The notes under the pieces are model-generated. The model searched no databases and had not been told where the DNA came from. It saw only the letters and a program-made list of their open reading frames with translations. Below, piece by piece: positions 11,533 through 22,741 of a stretch of DNA of 64,000 bases. A program made the position numbers and the translations under genes. Position 1 is the stretch's first letter, and each line of letters opens with the position of its first letter. The stretch spans positions 62,001 through 126,000 of the forward strand of contig NW_024068244.1 of NCBI RefSeq assembly GCF_009389715.1, given 5' to 3'. This stretch comes from Phoenix dactylifera. Its lineage: Eukaryota; Streptophyta; Magnoliopsida; Arecales; Arecaceae.

Positions 11533-14107
11533 TTACATATCATGATTTCAAATTCCAGGCTATTTATTTTCTTTAACGTGATAACTAATTATTACTTCAA
11601 ATTTGTTTTGCATTCCCTTAGCTTCTCAAGCCAAGTCCCCAACCCCAGCTCGGCTATTAGACGGCCAAGGTCTAAACCTCTGCATCGAACGGGCAGAGGA
11701 GTTGTCCCTTTTTTTTTTTTAAAAAAAAAAAAAAGAAAGAAAGAGAGAAAAAGGGAGGGGGACTGGCCGGTCGGCGCTCTTCTTGATGTTGTTCTGAAAG
11801 AGAGAAAGAAGCAGCAAGATTTCAGAGGCTCGTGTGTGAACGAGGTACGGGGTCTCTCTCTTCCACATCGCATGTCAGCAATCAATTTCGAGCGCCTTTG
11901 GCTGGTGGATATTTACCACGACTCGTTTCCCTTAACGAAAATTCCATGGAGTTTCTCTTCAAATTCATCATAATTGCGTGTTCTATAATTTTGCACCGAA
12001 TCCGCTGCGTTTTATTTATTTATTTTTTTGTTTGATTGATGGGATGTGTAATTCGAACCACTGTTTCTGCGCTTAGGGTTTGCTTTTATCTCTAGCGATC
12101 ATCTTATTTCTTGTCTTAATTTTTGATCAATTAATATTAGTCTAGGCTAGAATCTGAGAGGAAATCGTTACTTTGGGATTCTTAAACCAAAGACGCACGA
12201 TCTTGATGTTGTAGGGACGAGCTTTTGAAGGCTTCTCTCTGTCTCTAACTTCCTTTCCTAAGTGTTGTCGTTGTTAATTGATTTTACCGTGTGATTTCGA
12301 TTTGAAGTTAAAGTGGTTAGGCACTGGCGTGATATCAATTATGATAAACTGGAAAGCAGTAACAAGTGAAATCTCCAACTGAGAAAACTTTCACAAATTC
12401 GAGGAGGGTATCTCATGATTGCCGTCAAGAAACCCGTGGATGAACCTTCGAGCTGGCTGCAGGCTTATACATTTGGCTGCTCATGGAAGCAACTCATGAT
12501 ACGCCCTTCTTGGATCGTGAGGCTAAGAAAAAGATAAACAAAAAAAAACGTATTTTTTCTGGGCTGCTTACAAATCTTGTTCTCTCTGATTGTTATCAGA
12601 GAACTTAATGTGATGATGAGGATGGCACCATCAGATTTAGGACAGTGTAAGTGCGCTAGCATTTAATTGTTCTTTTGATTTAATTCTTTATAAGCTGGTC
12701 TTAGTCATAGAAGAAGTTACTGACAGTATCCTATCTACCGTTGAACAGTTTACAGGTATACTCGGTTGCTATAAATTATTTGATTGACTAATGAGCATTG
12801 GAACTTTGAATAGTGTAGCTGAACCTCAAGGTATAACACTTAAAAGAAAGAGATGGAAATGAGATAGCATAAACATAGGTGTATAAACAATGGTCTTGAA
12901 AAGTACCTCATCTATACGTTTAGAAACCTTATTTTAGGGAAAGAAATACGTTCCTTATAGTAGTTTTGCTCAAAGCTCAAAACCTAAATATTAACCATTT
13001 TGATAAAGAAAAGCTACCCTTAGGCTTCCTTATAAAAATCCGTGTACCTTTAAGATGTTCTTGGAATGCATGTAAATCAATTTTAACTGAAATTAGCAAG
13101 AAGAAAGAAAGACTTTTGCTTTAAGAAATGAAGAATTCATTTTCATAATGGATAGATGATGAACTTCCTCTGGATTATTTGGGTTGTAAAGTTTTATATC
13201 TGTTACCTGGACCCTTTGACTTAGCCAAGAGTATCCATACCCGACACTGGAGCATGGACATAGTTATATGATGATCTGACTTGACCTTGTAAGAAGAAAT
13301 TCTTATCTATTAAAAGGATCCAGCGCTTAGGCACATGCCCATGCCCAACATAGAAACTTGAGTCCATGTAAAACATTTAGCACGAAGTGGAATATCTGGC
13401 TTTTCTTCTGTGTTGAGACACTGTCTTGAGCAGTGCTAGTTGCATTATAAAGCTCACTAGAATGGCCTTTATCATGCAAATGGTTTATATCTCAAATTAT
13501 TTCTCCATAGTCCATATGTTTCACTACCTGTCATTATAGCATGCATTCTGCTCCCTTACTTGAGAGCTTCTCAGTTGCCACAGCATATTCTTGCAAAATA
13601 AAGTCTCTTTTACAAGATTTTGGTAAAAAAATTTTGATGCTATGAAAATATTGCAACCCTTTCTTATCATGCTAGCTAGGTAATTGTTTGTTCAAATAAC
13701 AGATATATTGCATTTCATCTTATTTGGCATTGGCTGTTTACAGAAAAAAGTTTAGTCAGATAACCACTCTAAGGTTGAATGATTGCTAGAGTGCTGACAC
13801 TTCTGGACAATGAGAGACAATAGACATCGTACAGGCATTTATTGGTACCCAATAATTATGATGCTTCCATCAAATAGTACTGCCAGCACTTGCCAGAGCT
13901 TTTTAGAGTGACAATGTCAAAATCTTTTAGTGCAAGTTACGGCACTTCAACTTTTACCTGCTTCAACTTTCAAGTGTTAAACAGTATCTACTTAAAGTGT
14001 TAGATATATGGTATAGAACATTAATTTGAAAAAAAAGAAATTTTTGATTTATCTTATATGCTACGAATGCCTGTTTTTTTAAGAAGTATCAATCACCAAT
14101 CAACTTA
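11532..14107. other. Intergenic or 5' intron sequence upstream of the zinc-domain gene
   Basis: The stretch around 11690-11843 has a purine-rich leader-like run ending at AACGAG followed by GTACGG, a possible 5' UTR exon and donor for the gene at 18492. If so, most of 11844-18480 would be a large leader intron. No protein domain could be read elsewhere. This is inference; transcripts would decide. Confidence 0.3.
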
Positions 14108-15163
14108 GGCCTTGTTTGGCAGAGCTGTTGGCAGTAGAGTTTTTGGAGGTAGAGCTTTTTAAAGTATAGCTTTTATAAAAAAGTTGTTTGCTGTTTGGTA
14201 ACTACATTTCTAAAGTGCTGTAGAACTTTAACATGTATTTGATAAACAAACTGAAAAATTATTTTTGGTATGACAAAATGATTATAAAGGACATTGCATA
14301 GTATTCTACGATAGAACATAACAAAATATAATATGTATTAATTAAAAAATATATATAAATATATGATATAGTATAATATTTTGTAATGTAATATATTATT
14401 ATTATAATATTAGTAATATAATATTGTATATTATAGCATAATATTTTAATATAATATTAAATTATTTAACTTGACATATCAATGTATTATGATATAATAT
14501 AATATAATATTATATTTATAGTATAATACCATAATAAAGGTATAAAATTTTATAATTATTAGCGTAAATTAATTTTTCATAATATAACATAATATTAAAT
14601 TATTTAACATAACATATTAATGTATTATGATATAATATAATATTATATTATATTTATATTATAATACAATAATAAAGGTATAAAAAATTATAATTATTAG
14701 CGTAAATTAATTTTTCATAATATAACATAATATTAAATTATTTAACATAACATATTAATGTATTATGATATAATATAATATTATATTTATAGTATCATAC
14801 AATAATAAAGTTATAAAATATTTTCATGATTATAAAATATTTATAGTATAATATAATATTATATTTTTTGTTGGGACTCCTGCAGATTTTCATGATTATA
14901 AAGGGACATTTTGTGTAATTGTTATATTTTATTACATGTATTTTGGTCCAAAAAGAAAAAATATTATAATTTAAAATAGCTTTTCGACGGAGCCTAAAAG
15001 TGCTTTTTCGGAGAAGCTCCATTTTGGAGTTTTTTCCAAAAAGCTGTTTCTAGCTTTCTAGTAAAGTTAAAACAGCTTTCCAAAATTTTTACTAAACATT
15101 TCTATTTCATCTAAAAGTGCTTTTGGAGGGCCAAAAAATATAAAAACTCTGCCAAACGGGGCC
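14108..15163. mobile_element. Tourist/PIF-Harbinger-like MITE, 1056 bp, with TTA target-site duplication
   Basis: The left end reads GGCCTTGTTTGGCAGAG. The right end, reverse-complemented, reads GGCCCCGTTTGGCAGAG, so the terminal inverted repeats differ at two of 17 positions. Both sides carry a direct TTA (14105-14107 and 15164-15166), the usual target site of this superfamily. No transposase is encoded. The AT-rich core contains a tandem array. A truncated relative lies at 36058-36632. Confidence 0.85.
14447..14840. repeat. Tandem array of about three 138-bp AT-rich units inside the MITE
   Basis: The motif ATTAAATTATTTAAC starts at 14456, 14594 and 14732, an exact period of 138 each time. 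The second and third units are nearly identical and the first is more diverged. Confidence 0.9.
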
Positions 15164-18100
15164 TTAGTCTAGTTCTCAGCCTATTCTGGTTTATTTATAT
15201 ACGTATGTTTGCAATATATCTATAGAGGAATGTATCCATGTTGAGTCTTTTTGAAATGCCACATTATGCAACACCTAAACACTAGGCACCTATGGCAAAT
15301 GTCTGGTTAACATGACCCCGACACCACCCTGACCAGTATTGCCAACCACCTCGATCACTACTGCTGCACCACCCCTACCATTCCTGCCACTCCCATTGCT
15401 GTTGTGGTATTGCCAATTTCATCATTGTTGGCTCCTGGTCCGTGCCATTGCATCTGCTATTGCATCAACACCACTATTGACACCATAACTGCCATTCACA
15501 ACCACTAATTCTTCTTCAATAGTGCATATGTGTGTATTTTTCAGAAGTGTATCCATCTCGAGATTTTCTTCAGTGGCTGTGTGTCAGATGATTTGGGATA
15601 CTTGAACCCGGCACCAAGCAAAGTATCTTGGTGATATGCTCGCCACATCATCACTATTGTTGAACCACCCCTACCAGTAAAGACATCCCCATCACTACTG
15701 CCACTTCATCACCATTTGCATAACCATTACCACCAATGTCTGTGCTAAAATGTCAACACTACTACTTCCACCATGATTACCTTTTGCTATTACGTTTTCT
15801 CTTGAAATTTCTTAAGGGAAGCACAAAAGAAAGGAGATTTCTTAATTTTCCTTCTTATTTGTTTATTATTTTTTCCCTTCTTTGTTATTTTCTTTCTTTC
15901 CCTCCTTACTATCAACCAACGGATGCAGATAAAGACTTTATACTAGGAGTTCATTATAGTTGTGTGTTTCTGGAACTTTAAATCTTTTTCTAAGAGGCCT
16001 GATATTTTCTCATGTATGGCTTGGACTATGAATTTGGATTGTTTGATGTAGTCTTCATCAGGCCTGATAGCTGCAAATGAAGATGCTTGAATCCTTGATC
16101 GATTGGATTTTTTTTTTTCCAAAGCAACTAATACTGATGTTGGAGGTTACAAGGAGGAGTTTATAGTGATGAACTTTGATTTCCTTATGAAAGTTCCTCT
16201 CGGTGTTGCTTCCCCGCTCTCCAAATGGAAAAAAAAATGTTGTGCTTAACTTTGGGATGTTTAATGTTTCGGTTAAGAGCACTGGGAACAATGAATGCTC
16301 ATTTAAGTTACAAGCCATCTTGTGGTCTAGAGAAAGCATGACATCCTTCATCCTGACTTTAGAGATTGTGAGATGGAATGGCTAGAACACTGGCAGACTT
16401 CGTATGGATTCTTGAAAAACCTACCTTAAACCATCCCTTTATTTCTTTTCCAGTTATTTAGCAGGAGTGATCTGGGGGGAGAGTTATAAAATCTTTGCAG
16501 AAGAAATGAATATTTAGAAACATTTGGTTCTGAAATTTATCAGATCTGGGTTTGACATTTAGAAATAACTAACAATGAGATTCCTATGGATGTTAAGACC
16601 ATAACAAACTTTTTCTTGTATGTTTACTACTATTCTTGTAAGTTTACTACCACTGAATACTGAGAAGTGGAAGTCATTGGAGCCCTGAAATAGACCAGCA
16701 AAAAGGCAAAGGGGGCCTCTCTCTCTTTCTGCTTGGAAATCTGACAAAAGAGGAGTTTTGTTGAATGTGAGAAGTTCAAACTTACAGATTTTCCTGTCAA
16801 TTTGATCATAAGCTATACTCTTCCAGACTGATGATTCATGATCCTTAGTCTAGTACTTCTGCTTCTTCCTGAATCTAGGTGAGTGTGTCCTGTATTCATT
16901 ATGGTTCCTGCTGAATTAATATTATGTGTTTGCCTGTAGTTTATGAAATTATATCCTCAACAACAAACCTGATTCCTGACCTAATATCTCATAAGATGTT
17001 TTCTTGCTGGATAATATTTCACTGCTAAACTTGTTGCCTAATTGTTAGTTGACAATGTCCATGGGACTTAATAGACCTCAAAGAATTCTGTGTTCAATAG
17101 CTTAATAATTGCATCAATTAGATCTGAAATCATCCTGAACTTAGAACTTAGTTAACATAAATCAACTTTTATCTTTCTCCAACAACTAGGAAGAAGCTGC
17201 TGATGATTAACTGCTTCTTCATAGTTACAAGCAATGGGCAAACTCTTACATTGTTTTTTAAGTGGAAACATGCTAGTGATTAATCTGCATCCATTCTGTG
17301 GTCTCTTATGTCCATCCTTACTATTCAAGGCTTCTGCAATTTTTTGAATTGTAGTTCCTCAGTGAATCAGTGGTTTATTTTTACTGTGCTTTTCTAGCTC
17401 AGTGATGGATCAGGAATGAAGGATTAGAAGTCCAGGATCACTTCTGAAGCTTACATTCTCGTTACTGTCTGAAAAGTGAGATAGTTATAAGCCTTCAAAC
17501 ATACCTTTTACAGCAAAGTTAGTTTTCTTCTAGCCAGGATTGAAGTCCTGGGCTTGTCGTCTGTCCAAAGAAGAAAGTTAAATTGAACCAGAACTTGTTA
17601 GAAGTGTTTTATATCAGTTGATGCTCAGCAGAAAAGAGTGGTGGAAATGCTTAGAAGCAGGTGTTGCCATTGCACTCCAGGTAAAAGAATGTGGCTAATA
17701 AAATAGGAACTCATTGCGAGTGGAGCTGATTGCTCTCACGAAAGAATCACTACTTCCATGAAGCTGTTGGATTGAAGATGAAATTGACAGTCAGTGTTAC
17801 ATGTAGACAGTCATCCAGTGATATGTAAAGGATTCAACATATTTCATATTTCAGCAGATTAGTTTTGATCATTCGCCACATATTTATAACTGGGGAATAA
17901 TTAGAAGACCCTATCCAAGATTATTTAGATTAGTGAAGATCAGTGATAGGCCGATGGTGGCTGCAAGTCTCCCTGAAATACTGACAAGTCTGCTTAAACC
18001 GGCACTTTTTTTATTTTTTATTTTTTTTTTCAAAGAACTATGGTACGGGATGTCACAGACCATGTGGAGAGGGATCCCACCGGTTGGGCTGAGTCTGACA

Positions 18101-18491
18101 TTTGGAAACAATAAGCTTAGAATACTTTCTTCAAGAAAAAGTAAATTAGTTGCCTCTTGATTAGCTCACTGTTTTCATTTAATTTCTCCTTGGACTTGAA
18201 TTGTTCATATTCTGGAGTTGCTCTGGTAATATTTTCGCTGCCTCTTTCTTTCACGGTTTCGTCATAGCCTTCAATAGGAAATATGTAATGCAGCCTCCCC
18301 TTCTCTCTGTTTTCTGTTGTGCATGAACAAATTGAGTTTATCCAAACTCTATTCTCAATGCCCGTTTTATTGACAAGTTAATTGCATCAATGGCTTTTAT
18401 GGTATATTCACCATTTACATGATTCATGAGATTACTGTTTCTTGCAAACTTATTCATTATCACTAAGAAAATGCAAGCTGGCAGTTAGGAT
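15164..18491. other. Intergenic or leader-intron DNA, no gene called
   Basis: About 15310-15740 is a degenerate CAC/ACC/CCA-rich tract on the plus strand, repeating words such as CACCACCCCTACCA, like a decayed minisatellite. The rest shows scattered short frames without a recognisable domain. Immediately before 18492, a GCAAGCTGGCAG sequence could serve as a splice acceptor for a leader exon. Confidence 0.35.
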
Positions 18492-18963
18492 ATGGAAACT
18501 GATCAGAAACTGCAAACTCTATATCGCTGCAAAAGATGCCGCAGGATTGTTGCGGCTCAAGAGAATGTGATTCTTCACAAGCAGGGCGAGGGTGAACGAT
18601 GCTTCAAATGGAAGAAAAGAGGTGCCCCCCTGGACGTTGACAAGAAACCCGAATGCTCCTCAATATTTGTGGAGCCCATGAAGTGGATGCATGCAGGTAG
18701 GCACGACATTCATTATCTTCTTTGATTGCTCGCAGAACAGGCATTATACATTGTTAGATCTTAAAACATGCCTTATATTTGACATGCCATCTCTTTCTTG
18801 TGAGTCAGTACAAGAAGGCCATGTTGAAGAGAAACTTTGGTGCTTGGGCTGCAAGGCCCGTTTGGGTTCATTCAACTGGGCAGGCATGCAATGCAGCTGT
18901 GGAGCTTGGGTGAATCCAGCATTTCAGCTGCACAAGAGTCGGATTGATGAGTCCACTGCATAA
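18492..18963 (+). CDS. Zinc-binding DUSP12/YVH1 C-terminal-domain protein (inactive phosphatase-like, At4g18593 type)
   Basis: Two exons, 18492-18696 and 18809-18963, joined GCAG|gtaggc ... gtcag|TACAAG, giving 119 aa. The protein is only the zinc-binding C-terminal region of the YVH1/DUSP12 dual-specificity phosphatases; no catalytic HCxxxxxR domain is present. Putative ligands: Cys13, Cys16, His29, Cys37, Cys55, Cys80, Cys83, Cys97, Cys99 and His110. The family signature LGSFNWAGMQCSCG and PAFQLHKSRID are intact. In yeast and human homologues this domain supports late 60S ribosome maturation; a similar role here is inference. Plant relatives of the same short length are known (annotated as probable inactive dual-specificity phosphatase-like), so the small size is not a truncation. 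The intron is 112 bp. A distant leader exon near 11843 is possible. Confidence 0.9.
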
Positions 18964-21892
18964 AGTGTCTGTAGGCATGACAATGTATGGCAAGTTGGAA
19001 ACCTGAGTATCGAGAATTCAGCTGAATTTTCGATGGCTCGCAATGGTGCCATCAGAAGAAATATTACATTTATGGCTTGAACTGAGTATTATGATTTTAC
19101 TTATCTAGTGATTTCTTTGAAAAAAACATTTGCATGGTTGGTGTAAGTTACATCGTGTTAATTCATAGGGATTATTATGGAAAATAAATAAGTTTCATGC
19201 ATGTGGAGCATGAAACTTACAAACTATTTAGCGCAGAATTTAGAAATTATCACAGGCTAGTTAATTCAGAATCCTCTTAGCCTAACCCAGAGAAGAAAGA
19301 CCCGTTTTCAAGCTAATTCTGAATATGATACTGCCAAATTTAGTATCAATTAGGCTTGAAGTGAAAGCAGAAAAGGTGCCTTCTTTTCTTCGTATAAGCA
19401 GAAGAAAAGGAAGAAGATAGGTGTAGATTAAAGAGACTACTGCAAAAATTTGTTGTGGAAGATTTAGATCCTTGCTTCATATTGACATATGGGCACAAAC
19501 TGCAAAACCAGAGAGGTACCTTGGACATGCCTGTTTTTCATTTACGGCCAATGCTTGGATTCATAGCTTTTTGTATTACCATATTGGAATGTAGTAGTTG
19601 TTTACCTAATGCTGCTCGTAGCCGAGCCAATGCCCTTGAAGGTAATGCCTGATCACTGCCAACAGATTTCTCATAGGGCACTCAAAAAGGTTATTGTGAT
19701 GTAGTCCTCACTTGGGGGCATGTGCTGGATTTCTCCTCCTAATTTTCAGAAGGAAAGATCAAAAACAGAGCTCATTTGTGAAGCTCCTACATCTCACACA
19801 TGAAATGGATTGCCTTGAAACACCTGAAATGGATTGCCAAGTTGATAGCTGAGCTGATACTGGGGGGCATTTCTAGCTGCTAAATTTCAAGACTAAATGG
19901 ACTCCCCCATTCCCCCACCCACTTTGCCTATTTGAGAAGAGAAGCATGGTCCACCACAAGAGTCGTGTGGTCCTGTTTGTTGAAAGAAGTCTTGTCCGTG
20001 CTGAAACCCTCAGTGCGAATGACTGGGTTGGACCAAGATCAGTGCCAGTGGTGCAGTGGTAGGTGATGGGTTTTATGCGCTCAGAGTTTCTTCCGAGGCC
20101 ACAGCAGCAACGGTGGCGATTTGATAGGTTCAATGGACGCCAATCCGACTTTAGGCTGAGATGGTAACGATGCGGAAAGCTAAAGAAGGAATATGGGACC
20201 CTTTAAGTTTAAGTTGATCAGTCTCTTAACAATTCAGCCACAAGAGTCGAGCAAGAGCAAATGAGAGCCCATCTGCTCGCATTGCATTGATGCAGAGAAT
20301 CCTTTCCCAACTGCACTTCCAAATGGGCGCCACATGCCTCCCCTGACTTGATCTCCTTTCTCACATGGTGGTGGAGGCTGGAGAAAGGGACGAAGAAAAG
20401 AGATGAGATTGAAGGGGGCCATGGAGCCTCTCTCTGCCAACACCTTTTTTTTTCATGTGTTGAAGGGACTCAGAGCTAGAGCAGGATCCAACTAATCCAT
20501 CAATCACTTGGATGAAAGGACAAATGGGTAAGAGGATGAACTGAACTGGGACATAAAGAAAGGGTTGTCAAATAAACAATAGGAAGAGGCAAGGACGCGG
20601 AGTAAGTATGATGAGACATTATATCTTACAACGTGTGTACAACATTAGCGAGACGAGTGCATGATGAATAGAGCCTATAAAAATAAAATACGGTTATTAG
20701 CATAGTGCACAATTGTCTGGTGCATATGGTGTAGAATATAATTTCTCACGGTCTAATAGACGAGGACTGAAATGGCTTAACCTTGAAGACCTGTGGAAAA
20801 GTGCCTTACTCTGTTATATCCGTCCACATACTACAGCTTTCCATTTTATTGCAATCACGAGCCCCTCCATGCTGTTGTTCCTGCTGGGGTGCAATGCCTT
20901 GGATTGTGGGGCATTGGCCATCCTTCTGGGTTTATCCCCTGCCACCCATGTTGACATTAGTGGAGCAGGAGCGGGCTGGTGTGGTTTCCCAGCCCTTGTT
21001 TTGGAATCTTTGGACTGAAAAACGAAGCCATATTTCTCTCCAATTTACCTTGCTCTGATGCCAAGAATAAACACCAGGTAACGAGTTTGTTTTGTAGCGT
21101 TTGGAGGATTGTCTTCATACACAGTAGCCCCCAAATTAGTGAGGAAAGCAAAGAAGCAAACAGGACTGTTAAAAGCTGCAGAGAGTTTAAAGGGCGTAAT
21201 TCAAGGTCATGTGCTCAAAAGCAGTATCATTATTATAGAAATCGAACATATTCTGGTTGCTGACCTCTTTTTTCCAATACAAAAGTAACATAAAATTCAT
21301 CCTTACTGCTATCTCCAACTCTTCTCATAGAGCTACTCCAAAGAACACTTTAAAAAAATCAGTATACGAGCTACAAACATACTTGTTTGTTTTATATTTT
21401 CTCTCAAATTAATCTAGGTAGTGCTCGTTAACCTGATGAATGGTTGATAGGGCTCCCATCTTTTGGATCAAAAAAGGGTGAAAAAACCAGTAAAATGCCC
21501 TCATCTCAACGTGTCATCCTTTGGCAGAACCCAAGTAACTATAAAAAAAAAAACGAAAAACAACGGAGCGGATCCCTCTAAATGGATTTCAAAATGTCCT
21601 TGCAACTCGGATCCTATGTCCTTGTTCGGCCAAAATCTAAAGCAACCAGTCTTGATGACTAATTTGGGAGATGATTATTCGTAAGCATAGGCATTAGGAG
21701 TAAAACTTCTTTATGATCTACAGACATGTGTAAGCCACCCAAAGGGCGTAAATTAAGGAGCTGAAGGGTATAAAAATCAGATTAAAAAGAAGACGACGAC
21801 TCGCAAACAAAACGATTACACCTGAAAAGAAGCAGACATCTCTCCTTTAACATATTATTCCAATAATTTTGTGATAAAATCATGATACTACA
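18964..21892. other. 3' flank of the zinc-domain gene and intergenic DNA
   Basis: The first few hundred bases after the stop are likely 3' UTR. Beyond that no domain, RNA gene or clear repeat was recognised. Open frames near 19873-20443 and 20713-21058 overlap on both strands and show no family signature. Confidence 0.35.
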
Positions 21893-22601
21893 TGTTGCTG
21901 GAAATTAGACCTAGGGGTGACCGTGGACCGAGGAGGAGGAGCTCCGGCTGGTGGTGCGGCGGCTGACGGTTGTCTCCGACGGACCTGCAAGAAGCCTGTG
22001 GCTGGAGTTTCCGGCGTAGGCCCTCCGATGCTTAAGTCAGAGAGGGGCTTTTAATGGAGAGAAGTAATGGAGAGGAATAACATAGGGATGTATTTTTTGG
22101 CCGGGGAGGAAGAAGAGAGAGCGAGAGCCCGAGCCCCCTCTGCCTGGAGCTTCTCCCCCCCCTTTTTATAGGAGGGGGTGCAGCGGTTACCTGTGATCGG
22201 GCGTGATTGCGCGAATCAATGAGTTACCGTAAACAGTCCGAGATTTCGGGCTAGCTGGCGATCCATTGGGATCACGTGGATTCAAATGTTGACAACCGTT
22301 GAGGCAGAGATTGCGGGATTTGATCCCGGATATGAAGGACTTGATTTTCGGTGGAGTAGGAAGGTCTGCTTCTCCTTTTGACTGGGTCTTACTTAGCCTT
22401 GAGGTCGATTGGGCTTAACTCAGCCGAGACCATGCCTGCCACGATCAAGCCGAGGTCGGGATTGTGAGCTCTAGGGTCGTTGATGCCTAAACCGAGCGCT
22501 CTGAGGTCGGGTGCTCTAAGAGTATGCTTGTTGTCGTCACGTTCGCCCTCAAGTATTGCGATTTGACCATATGCTTTGAACGATCCATTTTTCTCCCAAC
22601 A
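21893..22601 (-). mobile_element. Complete solo LTR of a Ty3/gypsy-type retrotransposon, 709 bp
   Basis: On the minus strand the element starts TGTTGGGAG (22601) and ends CAGCAACA (21893), so its ends are TGTTG/CAACA. It is flanked by the 5-bp direct repeat CTACA (21888-21892 and 22602-22606). A TATA box (TATAAAAAGG, minus strand, about 22161-22170) is followed by a transcript-start-like region and the GGAGGGCCTACGCCGG-type R/U5 segment common in plant gypsy LTRs. There is no internal domain and no second LTR, which is what LTR-LTR recombination leaves behind. Assignment to gypsy is by general appearance. Confidence 0.9.
22161..22170 (-). promoter_or_regulatory. TATA box of the solo LTR
   Basis: TATAAAAAGG on the minus strand, inside the LTR and upstream of its putative R region. 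It could still start transcription towards lower coordinates. Confidence 0.6.
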
Positions 22602-22659
22602 CTACAATATAAACATGACCATTTATTATTTTTCAAGTGCCCATCAACTTTCCATACTT

Positions 22660-22662
<3 letters not shown>

Positions 22663-22741
<79 letters not shown>
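22663..22741. repeat. (AT)n microsatellite, interrupted once
   Basis: About 79 bases of AT dinucleotides with one AAA interruption near 22713. It explains the Tyr-Ile-rich false frames on both strands. Confidence 0.98.

Noticed and set aside
12430-12610. A short coding-like patch in a plus frame (EATHDTPFLDREAKKK)
   Set aside because: Too short, followed by an A-run and stops; no family recognised and no splice context.
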